A DNA stretch of 64,000 nucleotides, taken from positions 53,267 to 117,266 of the forward strand of contig JARBJD010000238.1 in the NCBI GenBank assembly GCA_033064195.1. The letters are read 5' to 3'. Shown piece after piece: positions 9,001 to 21,400 of this stretch. Positions within the stretch are counted from its first letter, which is position 1. Every line of letters begins with the position of its first letter. Origin of the DNA: Blattamonas nauphoetae (taxonomy: Eukaryota > Preaxostyla > Oxymonadida). Made by a program: the position numbers and the translations under genes. The notes beneath the pieces are model-generated. The model had not been told where the DNA came from. It saw only the letters and a list, made by a program, of their open reading frames with translations, and did not search any database.

Positions 9001-11647
9001 TGTTCAGATCAGTGCCATTCACTTGAGAAGATATGGAGAGCAGACGAGTTGGTTCCACAATCGTTGTGAATGTGATTCCAGAGTTGAATAGCACTGCCTG
9101 GCTTGAGATGTCTGTTACTTCGGTTACAACATATTTTGTGTTGTATCTCAGAGCACTCGATGGTGTTTTGTAGAGTGTTTCAGTCGTCGTCGCTGTTGCT
9201 CCATCCGCATCGAATGTCGGAGTCAGTGTCGTCGTCGATGTTCCATTCACTGAAAGTGTCACTGTGTACTGTCCATTCTTCAACAATCTTCCCTCCCACG
9301 TCAACTTGATCTGCTTCTCAGAATTCAAATATGCAACTTTGAGTCCGACGAGTCTCGGTGGTTCTTCAGGTGTGGTGAAGGACACCGCATCTGGCACAAT
9401 GAGCGCACGTCCCCATTCATCCTTCACAGCAACAATTGTGTATGTTGTCCCAAAGTTGAGAACAGACTCAGTACTTGCGGAGATTGTGCCAGTCGCTGTG
9501 AGTGTCTCCTCATCAGCGTTGAGGACGAGTGAGAGCGTTTGTTCTGTGTCTCCTGTCTTGACGAGAATTGAGTTTCCTGACCGCACAATCCCATCGCACT
9601 CGAGTGAAATGTCGATTTGTGTTTTCGTCTCGTCTGTGAAGGAGACAGTTTTGGATTTCACTCGCAGTGTGGGCACAAGCCAGTCAGTTACGGCGGCTCT
9701 TCGAAGAGTGTATTTCTCCACTGGAGATTGGATCAGTTCAGTGTCTCCAACAGCAACTGTGCATGACGCTGTCGTCCCTCCCAATCCAAAGTCGAAGGTG
9801 AGCGAGCGAGGGATGGGTGGAGGAGAGGAGCGTGTGCAATCCAAATTCTCCACCACAACAACCATATTTCCTGTCACTGCATCCCCAACTTCGATTGTGA
9901 ATGTTGCTGTCCCATCCTCGTTGTCGATCCCCGAAAACGCCTTCACAAATGTCTCCTGTGTGATGGGAGTGAACAAACCGTCGTGTGTTGTGGTCCCCAT
10001 ATAGTCGGTTGATTTGCAGATTAATTCGGATCGAGAAGATTGGCAATTCGCCACATAAACGTCGTTGATAGTGAAAAAACATTGGTCATAGAAAACATCG
10101 TATGCACCGTCCACCTTGGTGTCCACAAATCGAAGTGAGTCTATGTAGATATTGACGGATGTCGTGAAGCACAGGGATGACGCGTACTCATTAACCCAGC
10201 GTGCACTTTCGAAGATCGAGTTGGAGATCTGTGCGACAGCTCCGCTTTGAGCATTGATAATCGTCAGCGATGATCCATACGAATTGGTTTCTGTCTTATA
10301 GAAGACACAATCTGAAACAGCGACTGGCCCAGGCTGGAAAATGATCACAACTCCACCCATCATCGCATCGCTTTTGCATCGAACAACAACACACGACGAG
10401 AATGTGAAGGAATTAGAAGATGATGACGGGCAGACATAAACAACTCCATTGTACGACGTTCCGTTGCAGTCAAAGAAGGAGCATTCGACGATGTCGATGT
10501 TTCCGACTGTGTAATCAAAGGCGATGGCAGTCGCTTTTTCTGAGCCAGTCATTTGGGTGAATGTGCAGCGAGTAATTTCGACATTCTGAGTCGGCTGGCC
10601 GGGTGGGGCGGTGGTGGTATTCGTTCCCGTTCGATGGGAGAGTGTGTATGTTGGGTACTCGTGGGATTCGTCGAGATTTGAGGTGCATTTGGAAAACGAC
10701 GAATTCGAGGCTAAGAACGACCCGCATATGTTCACATCTGCAGTGGCTGTTCCTGAAAAGTGGTTGGTGCTTTGTTCCACATCACACGAGACCAGAATCT
10801 GCCTCGCTTGACGGAACAATCTGCTTGTCGTTTTGGAAGCGAGACTGGACACATTTCGGAGGGAAGAGTGGGTCAGTGAGATTGTCGTTGATGGAACAGC
10901 GGGAGAAAGCGAAGAGAGCATGCCAAAGTCAAAGAGGGTACCTGTTCCGAGACTGAGATCAATCGACGACAAAGTCAGTCCTGACCCATGAACAACATTC
11001 ATCGAAGTGTCAAAAGTGTTCATCGAGATGTCTCGATGTGGGGTGTCCTGGTTGGATGGCAGGGTGAGGCTTGTCAAAGGAGGAAGTGACATCACTCTTT
11101 CATTGGAGCCTGAGTACTTCGAAAAAAGGATCGAAATCGACGAACTTCTGAATCCTTCTCCTCCTGAAATCCCAAATGGTGACAACGAGCCTTCTGACAC
11201 CACCGTGCACTCTGACACCAAGAGCGTCGAAGAGTCAACTTCAATCATCCCATGATACCGCCCGATCAGATGGAAAATAAACTTCTCCATTGATAGAGAT
11301 GTATTGTATAGGCATGCAACGAATGTGGAATCCTCGAGAGAATTCGAAGAGGGTTCCTGGCTGACTTTGGCGAACGATTTTTCTGTCAGTTCGAGATTGT
11401 GTGAATGCATGAATGGAGTTGTATTTCCTTCCAAGTGAAGATGTTGGGACGAGAGATGAACTTGATCTCCATGAACTATCTCATTCCGAGAAAAGCTGAC
11501 GGAACAACAGGCTTCAGATGTGTGTTCATTCCGGAGTTTGTCGTCGAGGACAGATGACAGAGAAACTGGAGAAAAATTGTCAACGAACGGTATGCGATTC
11601 AATGCAAAACCAAAGAGGGCACAGACGCAAAATGAAGAGAGAATCAT
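6002..11647 (-). CDS. gene 1: beta-helix/Ig-like surface receptor with pseudokinase tail
   Basis: The open frame begins at 11710, but I prefer the Met at 11647 (1881 residues): it opens a clean signal peptide (MILSSFCVCALFGFA), and the DNA upstream matches non-coding DNA upstream of gene 2. Order: signal peptide 1-17; Ser/Thr-rich beta-helix with 'CSFFDC'-type turns to about 600; several Ig-like repeats of about 100 residues with Y.T.Y.(V/I).. and T.V.L.G..L motifs, 600-1160; a second pectate-lyase-like beta-helix from about 1174 (CGDQTNPCVSIEKVW); one membrane helix at about 1549-1577 followed by RRKRQRKG; a cytosolic kinase-like domain at about 1680-1880. The kinase part keeps WMAPEV and the F-helix equivalent (AVFSLGLILWE, then GLVPFGE) but has no glycine loop, and LTNLSP and YLDENDYLLF stand where HRDLK..N and DFG belong. 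Predicted plasma-membrane receptor or adhesin with a non-catalytic signalling tail. Confidence 0.85.
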   Translation of the reverse strand: MILSSFCVCALFGFALNRIPFVDNFSPVSLSSVLDDKLRNEHTSEACCSVSFSRNEIVHGDQVHLSSQHLHLEGNTTPFMHSHNLELTEKSFAKVSQEPSSNSLEDSTFVACLYNTSLSMEKFIFHLIGRYHGMIEVDSSTLLVSECTVVSEGSLSPFGISGGEGFRSSSISILFSKYSGSNERVMSLPPLTSLTLPSNQDTPHRDISMNTFDTSMNVVHGSGLTLSSIDLSLGTGTLFDFGMLSSLSPAVPSTTISLTHSSLRNVSSLASKTTSRLFRQARQILVSCDVEQSTNHFSGTATADVNICGSFLASNSSFSKCTSNLDESHEYPTYTLSHRTGTNTTTAPPGQPTQNVEITRCTFTQMTGSEKATAIAFDYTVGNIDIVECSFFDCNGTSYNGVVYVCPSSSSNSFTFSSCVVVRCKSDAMMGGVVIIFQPGPVAVSDCVFYKTETNSYGSSLTIINAQSGAVAQISNSIFESARWVNEYASSLCFTTSVNIYIDSLRFVDTKVDGAYDVFYDQCFFTINDVYVANCQSSRSELICKSTDYMGTTTHDGLFTPITQETFVKAFSGIDNEDGTATFTIEVGDAVTGNMVVVVENLDCTRSSPPPIPRSLTFDFGLGGTTASCTVAVGDTELIQSPVEKYTLRRAAVTDWLVPTLRVKSKTVSFTDETKTQIDISLECDGIVRSGNSILVKTGDTEQTLSLVLNADEETLTATGTISASTESVLNFGTTYTIVAVKDEWGRALIVPDAVSFTTPEEPPRLVGLKVAYLNSEKQIKLTWEGRLLKNGQYTVTLSVNGTSTTTLTPTFDADGATATTTETLYKTPSSALRYNTKYVVTEVTDISSQAVLFNSGITFTTIVEPTRLLSISSQVNGTDLNRTTLTLTGHQLPAESATLTVVLSSVVPGSETGSDKIVLPGSVTTSGDDSTVTALISLYPTSTLAFGQEYRVVSLSSAKYIDSTLLFTTPTEPTRLEGVTPVLSDDEKSLTLTFKGRVFDSGVYELTLQPDASNTDIVVDLTRHENGTLSCSISTNVSETSHVVFGAVYTIAQITKDNTPIIINPQAKQFTVPASPLLKSISFTFTNSPCTSFKLVLSAENVNTSDNYILKLASGKTLPVTFSTSQRGETTSYPIGWSDTFEYRTEYAVDELKAESLPHPMRKEVDTFTTFEKPPNITLFVDRTSTFDDRTCGDQTNPCVSIEKVWGIADGLRYDVIIVKILKETKETKPISIPDGVSVLIENGKVANGVVRIPADTTHPDGSGLITVNEGTLKLNKVEIAVESPSESFVFLCGVNSTIILENCVIDGVNIPVPNTDTLSICEWTSGVIQLDNCTTTLISTVFYELPQGALNLKNGTITVDGTIFRDNTPNHESFPSARRNILCTDEGEVRIGTLNGGDGTHDTPSAWMALGDCHLNSKSVDETKLLFIPTLDSNKTTSKSTKDVYEVSLFGSVLMPCGLGLEVVEWDEKEKVEKRSTTIDLAGLNSSEWKETSVNLTLNRSFIEDIDHSLEIHARLAFGLNQSKDNHFVLKISDVSAKKAHTLEQAKKILVWLIPVLVVIIAVIVVLIIVLILRRKRQRKGNQDGMTREMDHHDPIDVEKHDEPAAAVASMNADDTNHLIHHNVPTTIGSDAVAQKDYLDTMASLNSGGRGEANGKTKMGVRCEGPLIEVPVNVNNTLYNRLHKEGSPLNKPAVFRMITRGLAQIAKHNPKMPILTNLSPLWVYLDENDYLLFQSTNDSETVQANTAINASSLSQSLNDQSSNRQSEAQRWMAPEVADKKGEIDTTKAAVFSLGLILWEIETGLVPFGEIDAVNAQRQMGTGSLPLMDSWTNESKIELVRRCLTLNPKERPTLDEIASLLDSNVEFGEPAMEKQNVAES

Positions 11648-12484
11648 CAGTTCGAAACGAAGAATGGATCGATCGGTTTTCTGACAATGAATCTCAGATG
11701 GAAAAGTCACTTCTAATGGAATGGTATTCTCTCAGATCATTCGATTCTCGAAGTGTTTGTTTGCAAAGAGATTAAAGAAACACAAGTTCAAATGATGTGT
11801 TGGCGTCGACTTTGTGATGTGAATGAAATGTGGTGATGAACTCTCAATCATGCTCAGCCAATGAAAAATCTGGACTATTTGTCCAGAATATGAGATGTAG
11901 GAAGAACACGCCCTCTCCAATCTTCAGAGAGATGAACACGTGGGCTGACACAGATCGAGCAGAACATCCAACACAATGCAACAAAATTTAACCAAAACGG
12001 AAAAGAGGAAGAAAGAGTGAAAAGGAGAAAGAATGAATTTTACACACTGCTCAGAATCAAACTGAAATAACAGCAGGGTAATGGAGTTGAAGCAGCGTGC
12101 GAGGATGAGCGTGAATGAAGATAATAACGATGTGGAAAGATGGCGTGTGGTGAAAATGGTGAACTGCAGGATTTGCAGAATTGGTGTGTGGTGTAATAGA
12201 GACAGAGAGAAGAAGTGACGTGTTCTCGCTTGTCCCGAAGGAGGACAGGTTCAAAGTGACGAGCTCTTGGAATCATCAATCCACACCATTGTGGTTGGAG
12301 CTGGCCAGAAAAGAAACAGAAACGAAGCTCAGAGAGCAACGAAAATGAAGACTGATGGAAAGAGGTAAGTGTCTGTTAAATGATGGAGAGAGGAACAGAC
12401 GAGATAATGACATGAAGGTATGTGGGTGTGTATGTGTGTGTGAAGTGAGGTTTTATAGTCGATGGACGATGTGCAAACGGCGGT
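11648..12484. other. intergenic segment paralogous to the gene 2/gene 3 spacer
   Basis: No gene. Much of it aligns with 32640-33424: the blocks around 11680-11790 and 12240-12350 recur near 32660-32780 and 33220-33310. The spacer was thus copied along with its gene, pointing to tandem segmental duplication. A TG-rich simple repeat lies at about 12420-12445, just beyond the 3' end of gene 2. Gene 1's promoter must lie in the right part if transcription starts close to the gene. Confidence 0.6.
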
Positions 12485-15400
12485 TCAGAATTTGACGAAG
12501 TGATCTTTCAGTTCTTCTTTCCCAGAGCCTTCCGGCATGCCATCGAGTTTTGAGAGGGTTTGTTGGAGTGTGAGTCGCAGGTCAGCATCAATCTGAAGAC
12601 ACCCTTCAATCAATTCTCGCATCGATCCGTCTGACACCTTTTGAAGAGGCAGACCAATCCCAGCTGCCAAGTTCCGATGAGCATTCACTGCATCCAGTTC
12701 TCCAAACGGAACAAGGCCAGTCTCAATCTCCCAAATGATCAGGCCAAGCCGAAAAACCATCACTTTCGACGCTTCCACTCCTTCCTTCATTTCTCCCTCT
12801 TTCTCTCCTTGTTCTGGCGCTCGCCAACGAATCTCTTCAATCCCATCTTTCACCCCTAATCGACTCAGAGATGGATGAGTGTTTGACGGGAGCGATGGCT
12901 TGACATGATCTTGTTTCTCTAATTCCGATTCTTCTCGAATGAACACCGAATCGCTTCGGTTCAGAAGAATCCAGTGAGGAGAGATTCGAGTCCCCGATTC
13001 CAGATTGTGTTTCTCAACCATCTTCAGCATTCCTCGAACAATCTTCCTCTCAATCTCTCTCCTCTTTCCCTCTCCCACTCCATCTCCCTTGTGGATCCGA
13101 TTGTAAAGCGTGTGTTGACCATCCACTGTCACCACGGCGAACTGTCCCTCACACTGGAGTGCTTCAACAGGATCATCAAGGGGTCGAGACTTTTCGGGAC
13201 GGAATTCGGCCTGTGTCACTTCCATCTCGTCAGATGACATCGCTGTTTGTGGGTCGTCCAACTTGTGAGCGATGACTCCGTTGGTTGTGTGATAAGGCTG
13301 CATTTCAACTTCCATTTTGATTTCATCAACTTCGTTCAGTTCTTGTTTGCTCAACAGCGCCTCAGAATCCGATTTCGACGCTTTTCTTCGACGGTAGATT
13401 ACAATCACGACGACGATGATGATGACGAGAAGGAGCAACGACAAGCAGACAATGATTGGAATCAGCCAGGGGAGAGATTGTTGGAGGGCTTCTGCTTTTC
13501 GATTCTTGAGTGATTCGAGGAAGGTGAACGAGGCGGTGTGCTGGTCTTTCCCAAACACAATCCGAGCTTTCCATTCTTCATTCGACGACAGGGAGGAGAG
13601 ATCGGATGAAGGGACGGACAGAGTGATGTCAGATTCGTTCCACGATTCAACGGATGAAAACGAGAGATCAATTACAACTGGATCAGTGTTCATTTTCGAT
13701 GATTGAGAATATGATTCGAACACTTCCAGTTTCAGATCACACGGAATCAATTTCAATCCAACAATCGAAACAGAGAACGAGTCTTTCTTCTTCGAGAGTG
13801 TGCTTCTGCAATTCTTCACGTCAAGCGAAGGAACAAAATGAGGCGATTTCAGTTCTCCTTTATTCAGAACAACGGAACAGTCTGATGTTGACGAGATCCA
13901 ATGATCGTCCGACGTGTCCGACGACGAAGGATGAATCGTGATGTTTCCTGATTTGCACATCACATCTTGTTGAGCTGATGGGAATGACGAGAATCGCGCT
14001 CCACTGCTCAGAATCCGCGTCGAGATCAGCGACAGATTGCTCGACTCCATCCAAATCTCGCCCATCCCAATCGACGAGAACTCACACGAGTGTGTCTCCA
14101 TGTCTGCATCGTGCAGTTTGACCAGTCCGGTCTCCCATGAACACAACCCTTCAATCCCATCCACCACGTCAGACGACGATGGAACACCTGAAATGTGGAC
14201 AGAATCCATCTCAAGTTCTCCACCCTTCACATCAAACAACACGAACGACAGAGCGATGATTTGGACATCGATGTTCAGTTTCTCCAAGAGGAGTGTCCCA
14301 GCGACAGAGACGAGGCCGGGCGAGTCGCCGAGAGAGGCTGTGGAGGGGATGACGAGTGTGGGAGGAAGAACATGCTTTTCAACGATGACGTCCTGAGTAG
14401 ATTCGATGACCATTTGAGAGGCGAGAAGTGCTTTCTTCATCAAAACGAGCGAGACTGTTTGTGCTGAGTATGCTTCCACAATCACCCAAGCAACATCCAC
14501 AGACGAGCACGGACGATCCACAGCTCCACAGAACTTCGGATCTGAATTCACTGAGTCTGTCGCATACAGAATCAATGGATTCGGACAAGGTTTGTGTGAA
14601 GCGTGAGATCAGTTGTGAGGAGCGACAGTGTCGGCGTGTCTTTGTGGATCACTGAGCGGAGAGGATTCGCTGTGTCGAATTGGAGAGTGTCTGACCATCC
14701 GAGTGCCAGTTCAGCCGACGAGCCTTCACTTGTGTTTGTGAATGTGACTTCGACTTCTTCGTCAAAGCCATCAAGCGAGACCAGGAATGTCTCGCCAACA
14801 GGAAGATCTTTGCCTTTCAGAATCAGATGGAATGTCGTGTTGGACGTTGTGGCGAACGAGAAATCAACTCCTGTGAGTGTTGTACGAGCTGGAACATCAA
14901 AGAAGACGCGGCCATCCAAAACCGTCTCCTGACCAATGACGTCGCATTTTGTGATTTCATATCGTCTTCCATGCTGTAATTGTGTTGATGTTGGGCTCGA
15001 GAGCGAATGAGAAAGTGTTTCTTGGGAGAGCGACGAATCTTCCATCATCACGAAGGACTCTCCTATCTGAGTATTGCCTTCAGCAACTTCAACGATGGTG
15101 AGAGAGATCTGAGCTGATTGTGGGAAGCCATTCCCAGCGAGAGACACGACAACATCATCATAATCCTCTGCATGCAAGTCGGACGACGCTGTTTTGAGGA
15201 GAGAAGCGATGGAGAAGACGAGTGAAGGATTCACATACACAATCGATCCAGCTGAGACCGAGCTGATTTCATACTGTTCTCCGAAGGCAAGTGTTGAGGT
15301 TGATTGGATCTGGCCTGCACCGAACGAAGCGGTCAGTTGGGACTCAGAGTTCCAAACAACCGAGGTGGAGCTGATCAGAGATACAGCGTGTTTGACAGAA

Positions 15401-18400
15401 ACTGAGGTGATGGACGATGGAAAGTTCACTCCTTTCACCACTACTGAAACAGCCGTCTTCAGATCACTCAGTAATGGCGCGTTGATGCTTTCAACTCGAC
15501 CAGGCGAGTCAAGAACTTCGAATGTCGCGGTCGGATCAACAATACACTTCAATCCAACTATCGACAGCGAAACAATCTTGTATTTCAGAGAATACTCAAG
15601 TGTCCCTGTTTTGTTGTAGATTTCCTCACTCACTGAGCATGTCGTCGAAGTCGATCCACTCGTTCCTTCAATCTTTCCTGTCAAACTGATTCCTGAAGCT
15701 CCTTCCTTGATCACATCCCCCACCATCTCTTTCACAACTATCGTGAAATCTGAATCACAAGGCAGTGCTTCTCCCGTCAAAGAAAGCGTCACAAATGTCT
15801 TGTTCACTCCACTCAGCGTTGGATTCGCAAAACTGATTCGAGCTGGCGCATCTGGCATCTCAACTGTCTCACCACTATGAGAAACAATCACCGTCGACGA
15901 TGACAGCATCTTCACTGTGTACGTCTTCCCATATCTCAACTTTTCTGATCCATGAATCAACACCGTCTGCGATGACGTCGATTCTGTGCTGGACACAGCC
16001 AACGAGAAAGGACCAATCGAGATTTCTGGCTTCCCTTCATCCGAGTCATCCAAAATCAACAGCGTGAAGTCTCCTGCTGCACATGGCGACACTGTCACTG
16101 ACACTTCCGCTTCATTCAGGTTCAATCCATTCAAGTCCGCTTTGATCTCAGTCAGAGTCGGCCCTGGCGGCGTTGTCAGAGAGACTCCGGCACAGACAAC
16201 ATGTTCCGACGAATTCGATGTCTCAGTCATCGTCCACAGCGCGTATGTTTTCCCAAATTCAATCTCGTTCAATCCTCCCCTTTCACCCACGACGATTCTC
16301 CCATCGTCTCACTTTTCATCGTCACTGATATCTCCTCGTTTCGATCTTTCAACTTCAGTGTCCATTCTGACCCTGACACAAAGTTCTCTCCTTTCACAAT
16401 CACTTTGAAGTGTTCATGTGTTGTTGAATTCGGTTCCGTCGACGTTGATGTAACAATCCCTGGCAAAGGAACTGTGAATCCCACTCCTGAATTCAAGAAC
16501 ATCCCTGACTGTTCAGACACTGATTCGATTTCGTAGCTCGTATCAAATTTCAGTTCGGTCTCACTTTCTGCCTTTCCGCCTTGAATTTCACCAACAGTTC
16601 AGTCGTGGACTTGAATTCGACTGACGATGAACTGAACTTCTTGTTTCCGTTCTTCACAACAATCTTCGAAATTGACGATGTCAACCCAACACCAGTCACA
16701 ACCACACTCACTTCTGTCTTCTCTCCATTCAGTTTCGGTGACTTCATCTCTTCAACTCGACCAGGCGAGTCAAGAACTTCGAATATCGCGGTCGGATCAA
16801 CAATACACTTCAATCCAACTATCGACAGCGAAACAATCTTGTATTTCAGAGAATACTCAAGTGTCCCTGTTTTGTTGTAGATTTCCTCACTCACTGAGCA
16901 TGTCGTCGAAGTCGATCCACTCGTTCCTTCAATCTTTCCTGTCAAACTGATTCCTGAAGCTCCTTCCTTGATCACATCCCCCACCATCTCTTTCACAACT
17001 ATCGTGAAATCTGAATCACAAGGCAGTGCTTCTCCCGTCAAAGAAAGCGTCACAAATGTCTTGTTCACTCCACTCAGCGTTGGATTCGCAAAACTGATTC
17101 GAGCTGGCGCATCTGGCATCTCAACTGTCTCACCACTATGAGAAACAATCACCGTCGACGATGACAGCATCTTCACTGTGTATGTCTTCCCATACGACAA
17201 CTTTTCCGATCCATGAATCAACACCGTCTGCGATGACGTCGATTCTGTGCTGGACACAGCCAACGAGAAAGGACCAATCGAGATTTCTGGTTTCCCTTCA
17301 TCCGAGTCATCCAAAATCAACAGCGTGAAGTCTCCTGCTGCACATGGCGACACCTTCACTGACACTTCCGCTTCATTCAGGTTCAATCCATTCAAGTCCG
17401 CTTTGATCTCAGTCAGAGTCGGCCCTGGCGGCGTTGTCAGAGAGACTCCGGCACAGACAACATGTTCCGACGAATTCGATGTCTCAGTCATCGTCCACAG
17501 CGCATATGTTTTCCCAAATTCAATCTCGTTCAATCCTCCCCTTTCACCCACGACGATTCTCCCATCGTCTCACTTTTCATCGTCACTGATATCTCCTCGT
17601 TTCGATCTTTCAACTTCAGTGTCCATTCTGACCCTGACACAAAGTTCTCTCCTTTCACAATCACTTTGAAGTGTTCATGTGTTGTTGAATTCGGTTCCGT
17701 CGACGTTGATGTAACAATCCCTGGCAAAGGAACTGTGAATCCCACTCCTGAATTCAAGAACATCCCTGACTGTTCAGACACTGATTCGATTTCGTAGCTC
17801 GTATCAAATTTCAGTTCGGTCTCACTTTCTGCCTTTCCCGCCTTGAATTTCACCAACAGTTCAGTCGTGGACTTGAATTCGACTGACGATGAACTGAACT
17901 TCTTGTTTCCGTTCTTCACAACAATCTTCGAAATTGACGATGTCAACCCAACACCAGTCACAACCACACTCACTTCTGTCTTCTCTCCATTCAGTTTCGG
18001 TGACTTCATCTCTTCAACTCGACCAGGCGAGTCAAGAACTTCGAATATCGCGGTCGGATCAACAATACACTTCAATCCAACTATCGACAGCGAAACAATC
18101 TTGTATTTCAGAGAATACTCAAGTGTCCCTGTTTTGTTGTAGATTTCCTCACTCACTGAGCATGTCGTCGAAGTCGATCCACTCGTTCCTTCAATCTTTC
18201 CTGTCAAACTGATTCCTGAAGCTCCTTCCTTGATCACATCCCCACCATCTCTTTCACAACTATCGTGAAATCTGAATCACAAGGCAGTGCTTCTCCCGTC
18301 AAAGAAAGCGTCACAAATGTCTTGTTCACTCCACTCAGCGTTGGATTCGCAAAACTGATTCGAGCTGGCGCATCTGGCATCTCAACTGTCTCACCACTAT

Positions 18401-21400
18401 GAGAAACAATCACCGTCGACGATGACAGCATCTTCACTGTGTATGTCTTCCCATACGACAACTTTTCCGATCCATGAATCAACACCGTCTGCGATGACGT
18501 CGATTCTGTGCTGGACACAGCCAACGAGAAAGGACCAATCGAGATTTCTGGTTTCCCTTCATCCGAGTCATCCAAAATCAACAGCGTGAAGTCTCCTGCT
18601 GCACATGGCGACACCTTCACTGACACTTCCGCTTCATTCAGGTTCAATCCATTCAAGTCCGCTTTGATCTCAGTCAGAGTCGGCCCTGGCGGCGTTGTCA
18701 GAGAGACTCCGGCACAGACAACATGTTCCGACGAATTCGATGTCTCAGTCATCGTCCACAGCGCATATGTTTTCCCAAATTCAATCTCGTTCAATCCTCC
18801 CCTTTCACCCACGACGATTCTCCCATCGTCTCACTTTTCATCGTCACTGATATCTCCTCGTTTCGATCTTTCAACTTCAGTGTCCATTCTGACCCTGACA
18901 CAAAGTTCTCTCCTTTCACAATCACTTTGAAGTGTTCATGTGTTGTTGAATTCGGTTCCGTCGACGTTGATGTAACAATCCCTGGCAAAGGAACTGTGAA
19001 TCCCACTCCTGAATTCAAGAACATCCCTGACTGTTCAGACACTGATTCGATTTCGTAGCTCGTATCAAATTTCAGTTCGGTCTCACTTTCTGCCTTTCCG
19101 CCTTGAATTTCACCAACAGTTCAGTCGTGGACTTGAATTCGACTGACGATGAACTGAACTTCTTGTTTCCGTTCTTCACAACAATCTTCGAAATTGACGA
19201 TGTCAACCCAACACCAGTCACAACCACACTCACTTCTGTCTTCTCCCATTCAGTTTCGGCGACTTCATCTCTTCAACTCGACCAGGCGAGTCAAGAACTT
19301 CGAATATCGCGGTCGGATCAACAATACACTTCAATCCAACTATCGACAGCGAAACAATCTTGTATTTCAGAGAATACTCAAGTGTCCCTGTTTTGTTGTA
19401 GATTTCCTCACTCACTGAGCATGTCGTCGAAGTCGATCCACTCGTTCCTTCAATCTTTCCTGTCAAACTGATTCCTGAAGCTCCTTCCTTGATCACATCC
19501 CCCACCATCTCTTTCACAACTATCGTGAAATCTGAATCACAAGGCAGTGCTTCTCCCGTCAAAGAAAGCGTCACAAATGTCTTGTTCACTCCACTCAGCG
19601 TTGGATTCGCAAAACTGATTCGAGCTGGCGCATCTGGCATCTCAACTGTCTCACCACTATGAGAAACAATCACCGTCGACGATGACAGCATCTTCACTGT
19701 GTATGTCTTCCCATACGACAACTTTTCCGATCCATGAATCAACACCGTCTGCGATGACGTCGATTCTGTGCTGGACACAGCCAACGAGAAAGGACCAATC
19801 GAGATTTCTGGTTTCCCTTCATCCGAGTCATCCAAAATCAACAGCGTGAAGTCTCCTGCTGCACATGGCGACACCTTCACTGACACTTCCGCTTCATTCA
19901 GGTTCAATCCATTCAAGTCCGCTTTGATCTCAGTCAGAGTCGGCCCTGGCGGCGTTGTCAGAGAGACTCCGGCACAGACAACATGTTCCGACGAATTCGA
20001 TGTCTCAGTCATCGTCCACAGCGCATATGTTTTCCCAAATTCAATCTCGTTCAATCCTCCCCCTTTCACCCACGACGATTCTCCCATCGTCTCACTTTTC
20101 ATCGTCACTGATATCTCCTCGTTTCGATCTTTCAACTTCAGTGTCCATTCTGACCCTGACACAAAGTTCTCTCCTTTCACAATCACTTTGAAGTGTTCAT
20201 GTGTTGTTGAATTCGGTTCCGTCGACGTTGATGTAACAATCCCTGGCAAAGGAACTGTGAATCCCACTCCTGAATTCAAGAACATCCCTGACTGTTCAGA
20301 CACTGATTCGATTTCGTAGCTCGTATCAAATTTCAGTTCGGTCTCACTTTCTGCCTTTCCCGCCTTGAATTTCACCAACAGTTCAGTCGTGGACTTGAAT
20401 TCGACTGACGATGAACTGAACTTCTTGTTTCCGTTCTTCACAACAATCTTCGAAATTGACGATGTCAACCCAACACCAGTCACAACCACACTCACTTCTG
20501 TCTTCTCCCATTCAGTTTCGGCGACTTCATCTCTTCAACTCGACCAGGCGAGTCAAGAACTTCGAATATCGCGGTCGGATCAACAATACACTTCAATCCA
20601 ACTATCGACAGCGAAACAATCTTGTATTTCAGAGAATACTCAAGTGTCCCTGTTTTGTTGTAGATTTCCTCACTCACTGAGCATGTCGTCGAAGTCGATC
20701 CACTCGTTCCTTCAATCTTTCCTGTCAAACTGATTCCTGAAGCTCCTTCCTTGATCACATCCCCACCATCTCTTTCACAACTATCGTGAAATCTGAATCA
20801 CAAGGCAGTGCTTCTCCCGTCAAAGAAAGCGTCACAAATGTCTTGTTCACTCCACTCAGCGTTGGATTCGCAAAACTGATTCGAGCTGGCGCATCTGGCA
20901 TCTCAACTGTCTCACCACTATGAGAAACAATCACCGTCGACGATGACAGCATCTTCACTGTGTATGTCTTCCCATACGACAACTTTTCCGATCCATGAAT
21001 CAACACCGTCTGCGATGACGTCGATTCTGTGCTGGACACAGCCAACGAGAAAGGACCAATCGAGATTTCTGGTTTCCCTTCATCCGAGTCATCCAAAATC
21101 AACAGCGTGAAGTCTCCTGCTGCACATGGCGACACCTTCACTGACACTTCCGCTTCATTCAGGTTCAATCCATTCAAGTCCGCTTTGATCTCAGTCAGAG
21201 TCGGCCCTGGCGGCGTTGTCAGAGACTCCGGCACAGACAACATGTTCCGACGAATTCGATGTCTCAGTCATCGTCCACAGCGCATATGTTTTCCCAAATT
21301 CAATCTCGTTCAATCCTCCCCTTTCACCCACGACGATTCTCCCATCGTCTCACTTTTCATCGTCACTGATATCTCCTCGTTTCGATCTTTCAACTTCAGT

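Noticed and set aside
13247-14655. Plus-strand frames over the membrane and second beta-helix part of gene 2
   Set aside because: Complementary-strand shadows; identical ones appear over the same part of gene 3.
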